Positions 19,250-29,370 of a DNA stretch of 29,484 nt are shown here, piece by piece. The position numbers were made by a program, and so were the translations under genes. This DNA comes from Beroe ovata (Eukaryota > Ctenophora > Nuda > Beroida > Beroidae), in contig CAMPET010000026.1 of assembly GCA_946803715.1 (NCBI GenBank), positions 333,495 through 362,978 of the forward strand, written 5' to 3'. The notes beneath the pieces were generated by a model. That model was not told where the DNA came from, ran no database searches, and saw only the letters and a list, made by a program, of their open reading frames with translations. Within the stretch, counting starts at the first letter, position 1; each line of letters opens with the position of its first letter.

Positions 19250-19705
19250 CTTTAAAGGGAACAGTAACGCTGAAAATTCTCAGAAGAAACTATATAGGTC
19301 AAGGTGATCACTGTTCATAATGAACTTCATTCACTGAATTTATGAAGGAGCACATTGAATGTAAATGCAATGGGCGATCAGTCTCACTTACAATTACTTT
19401 AGATTTGTTTTAGTTTAGTTTTCATTGATCAATTGTATATTGATGCTATTGCTTCATGCAACAGCACCGGCTTTGTATTTTTCGGATCACAACCACATGT
19501 ATAAAAGTAGCAGAGACGTACGAAACACATGCAACTGAAAACCTTGAGACGATGATGGCATATAAACATCAATGATACACGAGACCGACTGGTTCTTTGA
19601 GGTTTGAATGTTACAAAATTAAAGCAGTACAGATTCGAGTACTCGAGTAGCATCAAATTCTCGCAAGATGTAGATCAAATCTATATGTTTAACTCTCACT
19701 CTCAG
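19250..19705 (+). repeat. Non-coding part of tandem duplication unit, copy 3
   Basis: Homologous to 18140-18569, with short indels (for example an added AATGATACACGAG near 19570 and a lost GATCCATATT near 19458). It is followed by the third copy of the coiled-coil exon. Confidence 0.85.
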
Positions 19706-20532
19706 GGAAACCCTCGCACCTAACAGCTGAGAGTCTGGAAAAGCTGGATGAGGAGAACAAATCCTCGCTGATGAGGGTGGAAAACTGGGTCCTCAGATCC
19801 TGGGTTTTCCAGCTCCAGGAAGAGAACAGAAACCTCAAGAAGCAAACAATAAGTGAGGTTCGACAGCTCGACGTGGTATCAATTTGATACACTGTTTTTT
19901 GAAATTATTTCTAATCATGTATGGAGTAGCATGCTGCTTGTATAGCAACCATGATGCAACTTGAATCATATGAAGTTAAATTGGAGGACAGTATTTTCAT
20001 AATTCGATTTGTTCGTCCGATTAAAGTTATTTCAATATTTTTCCCGGAAGCTGTTGGTTCAACACAACAGAGATCTGACAGAACAACTCGAGGGTGCCCA
20101 ACAGCTCATACAGGAGCTTCGAGGCATTGAAAACAGGCAAAGTAGGTATAAGTATTACTATTACAAAAGCTACAAAAATGTCGTTTCATTGCGAAACCAG
20201 TGCCTCGACCATTGTTACTTCATACCAATATGGAATCTGTCTCACAGGAATCAGAAAATGAAGCTGGATCCGACCAGGAGTTGAAAAGCAGTGACAGTAA
20301 CACCCTAAGAGCCTGCGAGTCGGTGCCTCTAAGCCAATTTCGAGATCCAAGTTCTGAACTCAGAATTGGCTGCCCCAGTGCGACTGATAAAGTGCAGACG
20401 AACTTTAACGTGGACAACTCCTGGGTGCCAACATATAAAGACCTCAGGGAAATACACCTCGATGCAAATCATTGCTTGAAGTTGAACGAAAACGACCAAC
20501 TCCTGCAACAGATCTTGGCATTTGCAATTTGA
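19706..20532 (+). pseudogene. Partial tandem copy 3 of the coiled-coil exons
   Basis: 19706-19875 matches exon 2 but lacks 36 nt in frame, removing the REVLDKNSSRRV segment. Around 20050 only the second half of exon 3 survives (LLVQHNRDLTEQLEGAQQL), without a clear acceptor, and a 7-nt insertion near 20130 disturbs the donor phase. 20250-20532 matches the Ser-rich exon 4 almost base for base over FRDPSSELRIGCPSATDKVQ, then diverges to a different end (NENDQLLQQILAFAI and TGA). There is no ATG exon. Lost acceptor, frame damage and missing 5' end argue for a pseudogene; cassette use is the alternative. Confidence 0.7.
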
Positions 20533-20887
20533 TGTTGACGATCCACATTTGTAGACCTTGAGACCATGATGGCAGGAATTTAGATATCTTGAAAGAGGAC
20601 TTCAATTGAAATAAGTTTGTCATTTCGAAGCTTAAGCCTGGTTTTATTTGTTCATTTTAGGACGGAGAAAATATCACGATTATTGAACTGAGTTGGTTAC
20701 AATGGTATTTTACAGCCAGTCATACTGAGATCGATATCAGCAGTATTGGTATATACTTGACCAGTATTGCACGATTTCAAACAGGGCAACTGCAATCTAT
20801 AAAAGGGAAAGAGGGGAAAGAATCAATGTGCACCGCAAGGCCAATCACACAATATTTACATAGTTCATCTATCTACAGTTCACTATT
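20533..20887. other. Convergent intergenic region between the coiled-coil array and RSPH1
   Basis: About 355 bases holding the 3' ends of both sides. TTTATT at 20644-20649 reads AATAAA on the minus strand, about 240 bases past the RSPH1 stop. No other gene seen. Confidence 0.6.
20644..20649 (-). promoter_or_regulatory. RSPH1: Candidate polyadenylation signal of RSPH1
   Basis: AATAAA on the minus strand about 240 bases downstream of the RSPH1 TGA. Confidence 0.4.
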
Positions 20888-22225
20888 TCAAGCAGTGACA
20901 ATGGGCTGGATGGATTTACTTTTCCACTTGGCAACCGTCACAATGGTCGGTTCTTCTTCCTCCTCTTCATTTTGTTGTGGCAACTCGTGAGTCACGTACT
21001 CGCCCCTCTGCTCACACCCCACGTCTGAAAACACGTACTTGCCCTCTCCATGGGGCTGATCGTTTGCAAATCCTCCGACATACCTACGGCAAAGTGGGTT
21101 CTATAGGGTGCGATCCATGTTGTGAAATGAGAGCCTTCCCTGTTGAAAGGGGGACCGGGAATTGGGCAATACCTAAATCAAAACACACATACTTGTGATT
21201 CTTGTGTATCCATTCACCACCACCCTCTCTCTTTCCGTCTTTCCAGGTGCCGATATACTCTGATCCTGTCTGCAGGTATGTGTACTTGCCCTGTGTAATA
21301 GCGAGGACTCGATTATTTGAGGAAGTTTCGAATGAGGTCTCAGCGACTGGGAATTGTATCTAGACCGGTGCAACTTGACCTGTAGATTGGACATCCTGAT
21401 CTGCATTGATTCTCACCTGGCCATGTCTGGTGTGATTATTCCACTCTCCTTCGTACGTATCACCGTTCACATAGTAGTACTTGCCGTGTCCGTTCCTCAA
21501 ATCGTCCTGCCAGTTCCCCTCATACTTCGATCCATCAGGATATATGAACTCGCCTAAACCTTGTTTCTTGTTCTTGGCATAGTCTCCTGAAATGAAACTG
21601 CAGTCAATTAACTGAATATAGTAGACACTGCAACTGAAGAAAATGAAGAAGAAAATTAGCTTAGCGCCGTTACTAGGAGCGCCGCGCAGAGCAAATGCTG
21701 CGCGCATATACGCGCGCAAACTTTCTATACGAAATCGTAATGTTGTCATAGCGACGAGATGATGCTTGGCAGGGTGTAACGTTTTGGACGATCAAAATTA
21801 TTCAGCTTCTATAGCGATTCGCTTAATACAGATGAGTGAAGTGAAGAAAAAACTACACTTCTATCATTGTGATTAAAAAAGGATTAAGAATTTGGTCAGT
21901 GAGCTCGAACGAATGAGTAATTACCGTTGTATCTTGCTCCATTCTTGAAGCGATATGTCCCCTTTCCATGCCTCATGCCATGTTGATATTCGCCCTCGTA
22001 TGTGTCACCATTGGGCAGTACTGCTTTTCCTCTGCCATGTCTGAAATAGGACGGTCATAGCAATGGGAGGATCACAGAAGTCAAAAAGCGGTGGATTTCA
22101 TCCCGTGACAAATATCGACAATCCCCCAGTTCAGCATACCTCTCATCAGCCTCATTTCTGTCTCCCTCATAGGTTCCCAAATTGGTTCCCTCTTCAGGGA
22201 ATTCTTCACTACCATCATCAGACAT
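20888..22225 (-). CDS. RSPH1: Radial spoke head protein 1, MORN-repeat protein (5 exons, 221 aa)
   Basis: Exons on the minus strand: 22140-22225, 21925-22040, 21417-21586, 21193-21290, 20888-21083. Phases 2,1,0,2 match throughout and the total is 666 nt (222 codons). From residue about 18 there are six MORN repeats and a partial seventh, for example [20 protein letters not shown] and [20 protein letters not shown]. The partial repeat ends in [16 protein letters not shown], then an acidic EEEEEEP stretch and [12 protein letters not shown]. The acidic N-terminus ([13 protein letters not shown]), repeat order and the conserved post-MORN segment are those of animal RSPH1, a head subunit of radial spokes in motile cilia that signals to the central pair. 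Human RSPH1 is about 309 aa; this one lacks most of the long acidic C-terminal tail. The start ATG at 22225 is followed by the family's conserved N-terminus, and the stop is a TGA at 20888-20890. Confidence 0.95.
21587..21924 (-). other. RSPH1: RSPH1 intron 2
   Basis: 338 nt, the longest RSPH1 intron, with a GC-rich patch (GCGCCGCGCAG, GCGCGCATATACGCGCG) near 21665-21715. No nested gene. Confidence 0.7.
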
Positions 22226-22459
22226 GACTAATTAGCTGTGATGTAGATGTTAGGCCGTTGGATGTGAATTATAATTACAACAATGGCGTGGGAAATATAC
22301 AACCGGAATAAAGCAATTTTCTCCCAGTTCCGGCCCCGGCCTGAATTTGATGACTCAAGAGGGATTTTGACGATGTAAGATAAGTTTCTAACTATGTCCC
22401 ATGATTGCTTAATTCAATTCATGCTTATCAACAAACAGTGAAGAGCCAAAGATGTGATT
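22226..22459. other. RSPH1 upstream region
   Basis: About 230 bases between the RSPH1 start and the LINE remnant, presumably 5'UTR and promoter. No TATA box recognised. Confidence 0.5.
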
Positions 22460-23520
22460 TGGTTCCCTCGAGGGAGTCAATCTGCTGAACAACAACCAGC
22501 ATGGCTTCAGAAGCTGCATGACTCAGCCAATCAGTCACACAGATTTCATCTGTCTCAACAGCAATGAGGAAGTCGATATGATCTACCTAGACTACAAAAG
22601 CCTTCGATAAAGTCGATCACAGAGTTCTTATAAACAAATTCAAGAGATATGGTATTAGCGGTATTAAGTTCTCCACAGGATTGACTAACCGCACGCAAAC
22701 TGTCCTAGTGGAGGGAGTGTCATCTTCACCCCAACCAGTTATCAGCGGTGTCTAATCAGCGGTGTCCTCTAATGACTGTGCTAGGGCCGATCCTCTTTCC
22801 GATCTACATTAACGATGAACTGCCTACCCTCATTATCTGCAATGGCTTCTGTTTCGCTGGCGACACCAAGCCCACTGCAAAGGTATCTGGTATAGTTTCT
22901 ATACTATAGAATGCAGCACCAGTGTACAAGAGGATCTATGTAGTACCATATAGTCTACCACATAGTATATGTAGTATAGAGTCTACCATGAACAACATGG
23001 AACTAAATGAAGACAAATTCCAACTCGTGAACTAACCTCTGAATAGCTCATATCATCTTCGACAACTCCCTTTCTATTCAGAAACCTTACCAGCATAGAA
23101 CTCCTAAAGGTCACGGCACCAACGGAAGTAGCTCGGTATCTAGGAGTTCTTGTCTCGAATGACAGATCGTGGTTACATCGAGCACCCTCTCCAAGGTGCT
23201 CGTAAGAGTACTCAGTGGGTACTCAGTGCCTTCTCCGACCGTTCCACAGCTGTCATGCTCACCCTCTTCAATGATGCGCTCTAGACTCGAATATTGCTGC
23301 CTTGTCTGGAGCCTGAACTGAACAAGATATCAGACATTCAGAAACTTAAGAATATCCAGTGTAGCTTTATCCCTAAAAATCGGGACAGTCTCCAGTTTCA
23401 GGACTCTGTAGGGTCGGAAACCTGAAACCTCTTCCTCGGGTCCCAGGGGCCAACAAATATACTACAAGGACTCCCTTAATAGGAACTTCAGATACAACTT
23501 CTCAGGTTGGGAGCAATAGA
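22460..23520 (+). mobile_element. Decayed non-LTR retrotransposon (CR1/L2/jockey-like RT fragment)
   Basis: Translated across several frames the segment gives the ordered landmarks of a LINE reverse transcriptase. These are LLNNNQHGFR near 22480, MIYLDYKS and FDKVDHRVLINKFKRYGI near 22577-22660, VLGPILFPIYINDELP near 22780, a damaged catalytic F-A-G-D (for Y/FADD) near 22855, then ARYLGVLVSNDRSWLH near 23130 and ISDIQKLKNIQCSFI near 23330. Stops and frameshifts interrupt it throughout, and it has no endonuclease domain or 3' tail. It is an inactive, 5'-truncated copy immediately upstream of RSPH1. Confidence 0.85.
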
Positions 23521-25066
23521 TACCATTTTTGTCCTGAAGGGTTTCATTCCTATTCCAACAGCCATTAGAAGCCAAGAAGTAAGAATCCATGATATAGAAA
23601 CAGTTATGGTCAAGGAAGATGTATGATCCATACTGCCATAATACATATGATCGATGATCATTTACATTACCAACAAACTGAACTACAGGTGCTTTATCTG
23701 TACTCATTTCCTCATTGCATTATGAGCTTCAGACACTAGTTCTTGAGTTCAGAGCTACATTATGACTTCAGAGCTACCTACTCGATTTGGGAGCTGCAGG
23801 CCCAGCCTTGGTTATCACATTCCCCTGACATAAATACTTAAATAGCATGAACTATTTCCTCGAAATCATGGAATGCTGTCAAATGCGAGTTTATGATATA
23901 GATGGTCATTCCAGTGTAAATAGTGCTGGATGATCCTCGAGTGTGATGCTGAGGAGCTTCTTATTTAAGGGTGATGTCACTGATTTGATTATGGTGGTCA
24001 TGCTCTCAAACATTCTATTCAGCGTGCTTGATTGGGTGTCAGATCATGTGCATTTCATGACATATATAATCCACGCATGAAACAAACAGAAATTGCAAGT
24101 TCATGATAAAGATGTGTACAGGGAACCTCCCAAGCTCAATATTACTACAAATTAAAGGAAAAGGCCTACATAACTTTACTAACCCTTCATTGCTATGGTT
24201 ATCATAGACAAAGAAGGTTCAATGCCAAATGCCAAGATTCAATAAAGAGTAATGAATCAGCTCCTCATCAGCAAACATATGGGCAGTCTATACTAGAAGA
24301 AATTCGACCCTGAGAAGCTGATGTGTACTTTTCCATCAAAAAAGCATTCATTGATCAAAAAAGCACCATCTGCTTTATGGAGGGTGACATTACTGAATGC
24401 CAAACTTGCCACAAATAAGGCCTCATGAATATCAAATAGAATTGCTGCTCACCACAATGTTTACTTAAAGTGATCTTGTTGGTGTTCAAGTACAGAGAAA
24501 AGTCTTGCAGAATGATGTCTGAAAAGAATCTTTCTTTTCTATCTAAAATATAAATTTTCATGAAGTATGTTTTAACCCTGCTCATCAGGATTAGCATCTC
24601 TCAAGATGGAGTATTGGATCTTGATGCATGCCACTTCACATTCCTTATGTGCCATGTAAGAGGACACAAATCTCTCCGGATTCATCAATGGATCTTTTAC
24701 TACCATTTGATAAGTGTCTTACTTAATTTCTTGATGCTGGAGTGAAGATAACAACTGTTTCAGGCAGGTGGTCACTGCACTTCATGATGCTATACCCGGT
24801 ACCAGGGGGTGACTGCTTTGGGGGCCTACCTCATAAAAACAGAAATGGAAAAGCAGGCTGAAATTCATAGCCCCTTTCTGAGATGATGACATGATGTCCA
24901 CATTTATGATTCATACCTGCTTATTAATGAAAAAACAAGCAGATGTCTACTGCTGCCAAAATGTGGTGGTCATTCCACTCATCTATATTCTATATTAATG
25001 ATGAAATATAAATTTCTACAATTGAAAATTGAAGTTTATTCTCAATAGTAAATGTTTTGTTTTTAT
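23521..25066. other. Long AT-rich stretch without recognised genes
   Basis: About 1.5 kb. Short ORFs on both strands (for example minus 23462-23707 and 24355-24597) lack splice sites or motifs. A repeated TTCAGAGCTAC motif occurs at 23730-23780. A CTATACCCGGTACCAGGGGGTGACT motif at about 24790 resembles one at about 25756. Probably old transposon debris. Confidence 0.5.
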
Positions 25067-25074
25067 GGTTTCAA

Positions 25075-25205
25075 TTGCCGGATGTTATCTGTCCTCTGCT
25101 TCTTGCGCGCGGCGCGCGCGCCTTCATCGGAGGCCGAAACTGTTTCGGCCTTCGATGAAGGCGCGCGCCGCGCGCAAGAAACAGAGGACAGATAACATCC
25201 GGCAA
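25075..25205. mobile_element. Intact 131-bp palindromic MITE (TTGCCGG family) with 8-bp target duplication
   Basis: The element starts TTGCCGGATGTTATCTGTCC and ends GGACAGATAACATCCGGCAA. Nearly every base pairs with its partner across the centre (GAGGCCGAAAC/GTTTCGGCCTT), with only a few mismatches and a 2-nt indel. It is flanked on both sides by GGTTTCAA (25067-25074 and 25206-25213), an 8-bp target-site duplication. There is no coding capacity. An 8-bp duplication fits hAT, P or Merlin transposases; the termini are not a classic hAT CAGGG. Copies at 1045-1194 and 1764-1833 belong to the same family. Confidence 0.9.
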
Positions 25206-25213
25206 GGTTTCAA

Positions 25214-25949
25214 CGCGATAAGCGCGCCGCGCGGCTGCGCTGATCGACTGAATTAATTGAAGCATAAAATGTAAAAACAGGTTTATTTTTCAACAAAAAA
25301 ACATAAACTGAATCCAAGTATACCATTTTTGGCTGTCACAACCCTGCGCACGCCAATGGACTCGCGCGTCAGGAGGCCGCGGGCGGCCTCAGTTTCACTG
25401 GCATTCACTTATTTCGATGTCACGCTTCAGCTGAATGACCAAAACCGTTGTTGCCGGTACCAATCTGAAGCTGAATAATTTAGCAATAATATGATACCTA
25501 CAACATGACAAAAGGACTCAGAGCGCGCGCGTGCTGACGCGTTCAAATTAAAAGTTTCCGCAATTTGGAGAAAATTTCTCCAAAATTTTACGTACTATTT
25601 CTGCCATAACTCCGCCATCTTTTAAGATAGAGAAATCACTCTGTATCTATCATGTGTAGAAATTAATCCTCTTCCTCATGGTGTGAATATCGACGCGCCG
25701 CGCAATGTAGAGACTTTTAGCAAGCGCGAAAACCTTGCGTAGGTGAATTGCTCTACTATACCGTGTACCAGGGAATGACTTGTACTACGTTGCTAGTTGC
25801 GCTAGTGCGCTACGTTCTGTGTTCTGCGCCCCGTAAGACTTTGAACTCTAAATTGTTAACCTATAATTTGCTGCATAGTATTCATTTTGTGGAATAGAGA
25901 TTCGTCTGTAAACTTCAAACTTAGTCTTTTGTTTATAATGAGCTTAGCA
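25214..25949. other. Gene-free region with GC-rich palindromes
   Basis: About 740 bases. It includes the palindrome GAGGCCGCGGGCGGCCTC near 25372-25390 and CGCGCGCG patches near 25520 and 25695. No exon or ORF with support. Confidence 0.5.
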
Positions 25950-26311
25950 TTGCAATGGCTTAGCATTGCAATGGTTCAAGAGTTACCTTTCTGGACGCTG
26001 CCAGAGAGTGAGAATTGGAGACGCGGAATCACCAGAGATTGTCATAAAGTTTGGTGTTCCTCAGGGGTCCGTACTTGGTCCAATCCTCTTCAATTTATAC
26101 ATCAGGTCTATTTATAGTACTGTGAACTCTTGTTCTTTCAATATTCATGGATTTGCCGATGATCATCAGATCATGAAAACATATTCACCGGGACAGGAGT
26201 ATCAAACGATGACAACGGACCTACCTCATTGTTTCAGAGCCATCAGCAGTTGGATGAGTCGACACTACTTGCAATTAAATCCTGGAAAAACTGAGATAAT
26301 CGTTTTCGGGA
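25950..26311 (+). mobile_element. Second LINE fragment: reverse transcriptase palm region
   Basis: The open frame from 25966 gives WFKSYLSGRCQRVRIGD, FGVPQGSVLGPILFNLYI (RT motif B), FADDHQI (catalytic motif C, F for the usual Y) and SSWMSRHYLQLNPGKTEIIV. That order is typical of CR1/L2/jockey-clade RTs. The frame is open for about 115 codons but stops at an N at 26312. The 5' part is shifted by one frame near 25960. This copy is less decayed than the one at 22460 and the catalytic Asp pair is present, but it is a fragment. Confidence 0.85.
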
Positions 26312-26312
26312 N

Positions 26313-26690
26313 CATATGAACTATATTTCTTGACGTTATGAGTAAATACTTGGTAATTTATGGTGCTATATCCACTACCATGGTGTGATTACAAGTGAAA
26401 ATCCTGCTGGAATCACAATTGTAATGCCCCAAACGCTCCCTAAAATACCTGCCACACTATCCATCTTGGTGTGATTCAGTCAGATCCTGCAATATGTTTT
26501 TCATTTCTTATGTGCCTTGTTCAGGGTTCATTGAGTTCTGTTATACAGCCACAATAATTGGTGCCAGTTTATCCTGAACCTACATAAGATAATATACTCC
26601 TGAAGGATAATATACTCCTGAAAGACAAGAATATTGAATGTAGTAATCAACATTGTTATTATTTTGGATTGATGATGCAACTCGATTGTN
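26313..26690. other. Unassigned sequence between two N joins
   Basis: About 380 bases between single Ns at 26312 and 26690. It has a duplicated TGTGATT(C/A)... motif and GATAATATACTCCTGAA in tandem (26588-26622). No gene. Confidence 0.5.
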
Positions 26691-27283
26691 AATGGTAATC
26701 ACAGTAGAATACATTTGATCCAAGGGTACTGTACAGGCAATACACAGTGCACTAGATACCAAATGCAATATGTAATAAAACATTTTCTATAGCTAGCAGG
26801 GCCGACATCGCTTTATATGGTGTGGGATCGTAAGTTTTATACTCCCAAATTGCTCTCATTCATTAGAAAATGAAACAATAAGTTATGTTGTACCTTGGTG
26901 GGTAGGGGGATGACAAATGAACGACAGATTTGAAATGGGATAGATTGTGGAAGTGACTATTGATCAAATCGCCTGCCGACAACGCTTACCCTATCAATTT
27001 TTGACCTCCAATGTGCGCACTGCGCAGTTGTCTGCCGGTCAAATGATTTCAAGCTACATGAAAACACACATACGTCATATAGGCGCACCAATGAGTCTGA
27101 TGTCGGACATATGTAACTTGTACAGTGTACAAGTTACAATATACACCTACTACACAAGCATAACGATAGACCACATTTCCCTTAGACATACTTGTGCTGG
27201 TGATGTATACTATTGGGGAAACGAAAACTGTGCGTGTGTTGCTCAACTGAGCTCAGATCAGTAAATTGTGTCGTTATATTTAT
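26691..27283. repeat. 0.6-kb direct repeat, copy 1 (flanked by Ns)
   Basis: Runs from AATGGTAATCACAGTAG to GTCGTTATATTTAT and recurs at 27599-28178 with a few percent of substitutions and small indels. It is bounded exactly by single Ns at 26690 and 27284. It contains the palindrome GTAACTTGTACAGTGTACAAG and an AGATTGTGGAAGTGACTATTG motif. No coding evidence: the parallel ORFs in the two copies have no homology or splice signals that I can see. Confidence 0.9.
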
Positions 27284-27598
27284 NGTAGAGTCCTCCGCCG
27301 TAGAGTCCTATACCCCTTAAGGCAGGTTACGTCTTACGATTTGGTAACAACACCTGGTTCACATTTAGCTCTGGTCACAGTGTTATACTCGAGTCACACG
27401 TTATAGAGCACAAGTAAGCAGCACCTTAGTGAGAACCTATATGCCACAGTGATGGGAAAACACTCACAATACCCAATGTTAATTACAAGTCAAACATTAA
27501 AACTAACCCAGGGGATGGCAAGCACGCACTGTACAAAATACAAACACTCTCATAAGGCAAGCTCGACTAGACAAAGAGTAGAGCAAATCGATGTAGTA
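27284..27598. other. Unique spacer between the two 0.6-kb copies
   Basis: About 315 bases. It starts with GTAGAGTCCTCCGCCGTAGAGTCCTATACC, which contains a short tandem GTAGAGTCCT. No gene. Confidence 0.6.
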
Positions 27599-28178
27599 AA
27601 TGGTAATCACAGTAGAATACATTTGATCCAAGGGTACTGTAAAGGCAATACACAGTGCACTAGATACCAAATGCAATATGTAATAAAACCTTTTCTATAG
27701 CAGGGGCGACATTGCTTTATATGGTGTGGGATCGTAAGTTTCATACTTCCAAATTGCTCTCACTCATTAGAAAATGAAACAATAAGTTATGTTGTACCTT
27801 GGTGGGTAGGGGAATGACAAATGAACGACAAATTTGATATGGGATAGATTATGGAAGTGACTATTGATCAGATCGCCTGCCGACAACGCTTACCCTATCA
27901 ATTGTTGACCTCCAATGTGCGCACTGCGCAGTTGTCTGCCGGTCAAATGATTTCAAGCTACATGAAAACACACAAACGCCATACAGGCGCACCAATGAGT
28001 CTGATGTCGGACATATGTAACTTGTACAGTGTACAAGTTACAATATACACCTACTATAACGATAGACCACATCTCCCTTAGACATACTTGTGCTGGTGAT
28101 GTATATTGTTGGGGAAACGAAAACTGTGTGTGTTGCTCAACTGAGCTCAGATCAGTAAATTGTGTCGTTATATTTATA
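27599..28178. repeat. 0.6-kb direct repeat, copy 2
   Basis: Second copy of the block at 26691-27283, about 908 bases downstream. Differences are allele-like: single substitutions (CGTCATATAGG versus CGCCATACAGG) and short deletions (CTACACAAGCATAACG versus CTATAACG). Confidence 0.9.
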
Positions 28179-29370
28179 TACGATCATTAGGGAGTTAGAG
28201 GCGGACATTATAGCGGTATCCGCCAATACAGTATTCATACAATGTCGTATCTGAGTAGGTGCACACACGCACACACACACACGCACACACACACTTACGC
28301 TCGCTTGTCTAAACTCTTGACAAAGTACGATGACAGGATGACAGGATGTCATCCTCCTGGCTCTAATTAACGAGTTCCAATTCCTCGTAGACAGGAATCT
28401 CGGCGATATACGGATTAAATTGAGAATTAATCCTGCGAGTAGACGGATATGAATCAGATCTGGAAATGATCCAGGCGGACTTCCCAGCTGCATTAAGTAC
28501 CTGCTAAATCGCCTCCCTGAACCATTAAATACCTGCTCAATCGCTGGCGGCAAGATTTCTGTCGATAAAATTGAAGGTAGGGTCTAGCTCAGATAATATC
28601 CAATATCTACCAGGGTGGGCTATGTTAGATAAATATATGTCAGAACTTAGAAGTTAGGAACGTTAGAAGCTAGATACGTGATGGGCACTGGTTCATGGTG
28701 TCTTGTGATTCAGGGGAAACGTACCGGGATTAGACAATTATAGACAATGGGGTGCGAGGAGAGAATGGGCATTGATAATCAGAGAGGTGATATGGGATAG
28801 TGGGAAGAGAAGAGAGAGAGATCAGTCGAGGATGTGAGGGCTCCCTCTTGCTCTCCTCTCTCTTTCGATTAGAGAGCATATAAATTACTCACTAATGAGC
28901 CGGTAATTGCCTAATTACGAGATTTACGACAATATTTACCGAACTGCTGATCTGCGTACAACACAAAGCCCCTCCCCCTGCTCAAATTAGGGCAGCTCCC
29001 TCCCTCCCTTTGCTATATCTCTTTGGGTCACGTGACATTTCCATGTCATAACACAGCGCTGCAAAAAAGGTTTTATCACCCTGCATTTCACAGGAAAATC
29101 CTGCTTGTAGCGTGATTGTGCTGATTTTATCCATTACATGAGGGCAATTCAGGTGATAATCATGATAAGTGGAGATACGCAAATTGTTCAGAGGTGTGGC
29201 AATAGTTAGTCTTGTTAGGGTGGAGGAGTGATGGACTAACAGATTAGTGGTTAGCCAACCAATTATAGTACCACTTTAAACTATAAATCTAGTAATAATG
29301 TCGGAATAATATTGCCATGAATATGTAATGACAACTTTGTGTGCAACGAATTGCGACACTTATACAAGTC
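28179..29370. other. Gene-free region near the right edge
   Basis: Contains a CA microsatellite (28261-28294), a short near-repeat TTAA(G/A)TACCTGCT(A/C)AATCGC at about 28493-28545, a purine run near 28800-28823 and a GTCACGTGAC E-box at about 29027. The minus-strand ORF at 28152-28553 includes the translated microsatellite and is not supported. Confidence 0.5.
28261..28294. repeat. CA microsatellite
   Basis: A (CA)n tract with occasional CG variants. Confidence 0.9.

Noticed and set aside
26947-28081. Parallel ORFs in the two 0.6-kb copies (IDQIACRQRLPYQ...)
   Set aside because: Similarity only reflects the DNA duplication. There is no homology or motif, and substitutions do not favour synonymous sites as far as can be seen.
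28152-28553. 133-codon minus-strand ORF near the CA repeat
   Set aside because: Part of it is the translated microsatellite. No exon borders or recognisable domain.
691-29036. TCACGTGAC E-boxes at about 691, 8814 and 29027
   Set aside because: A common palindromic motif. Only the one near the acidic-protein promoter has a plausible context, so they are not reported as a set.
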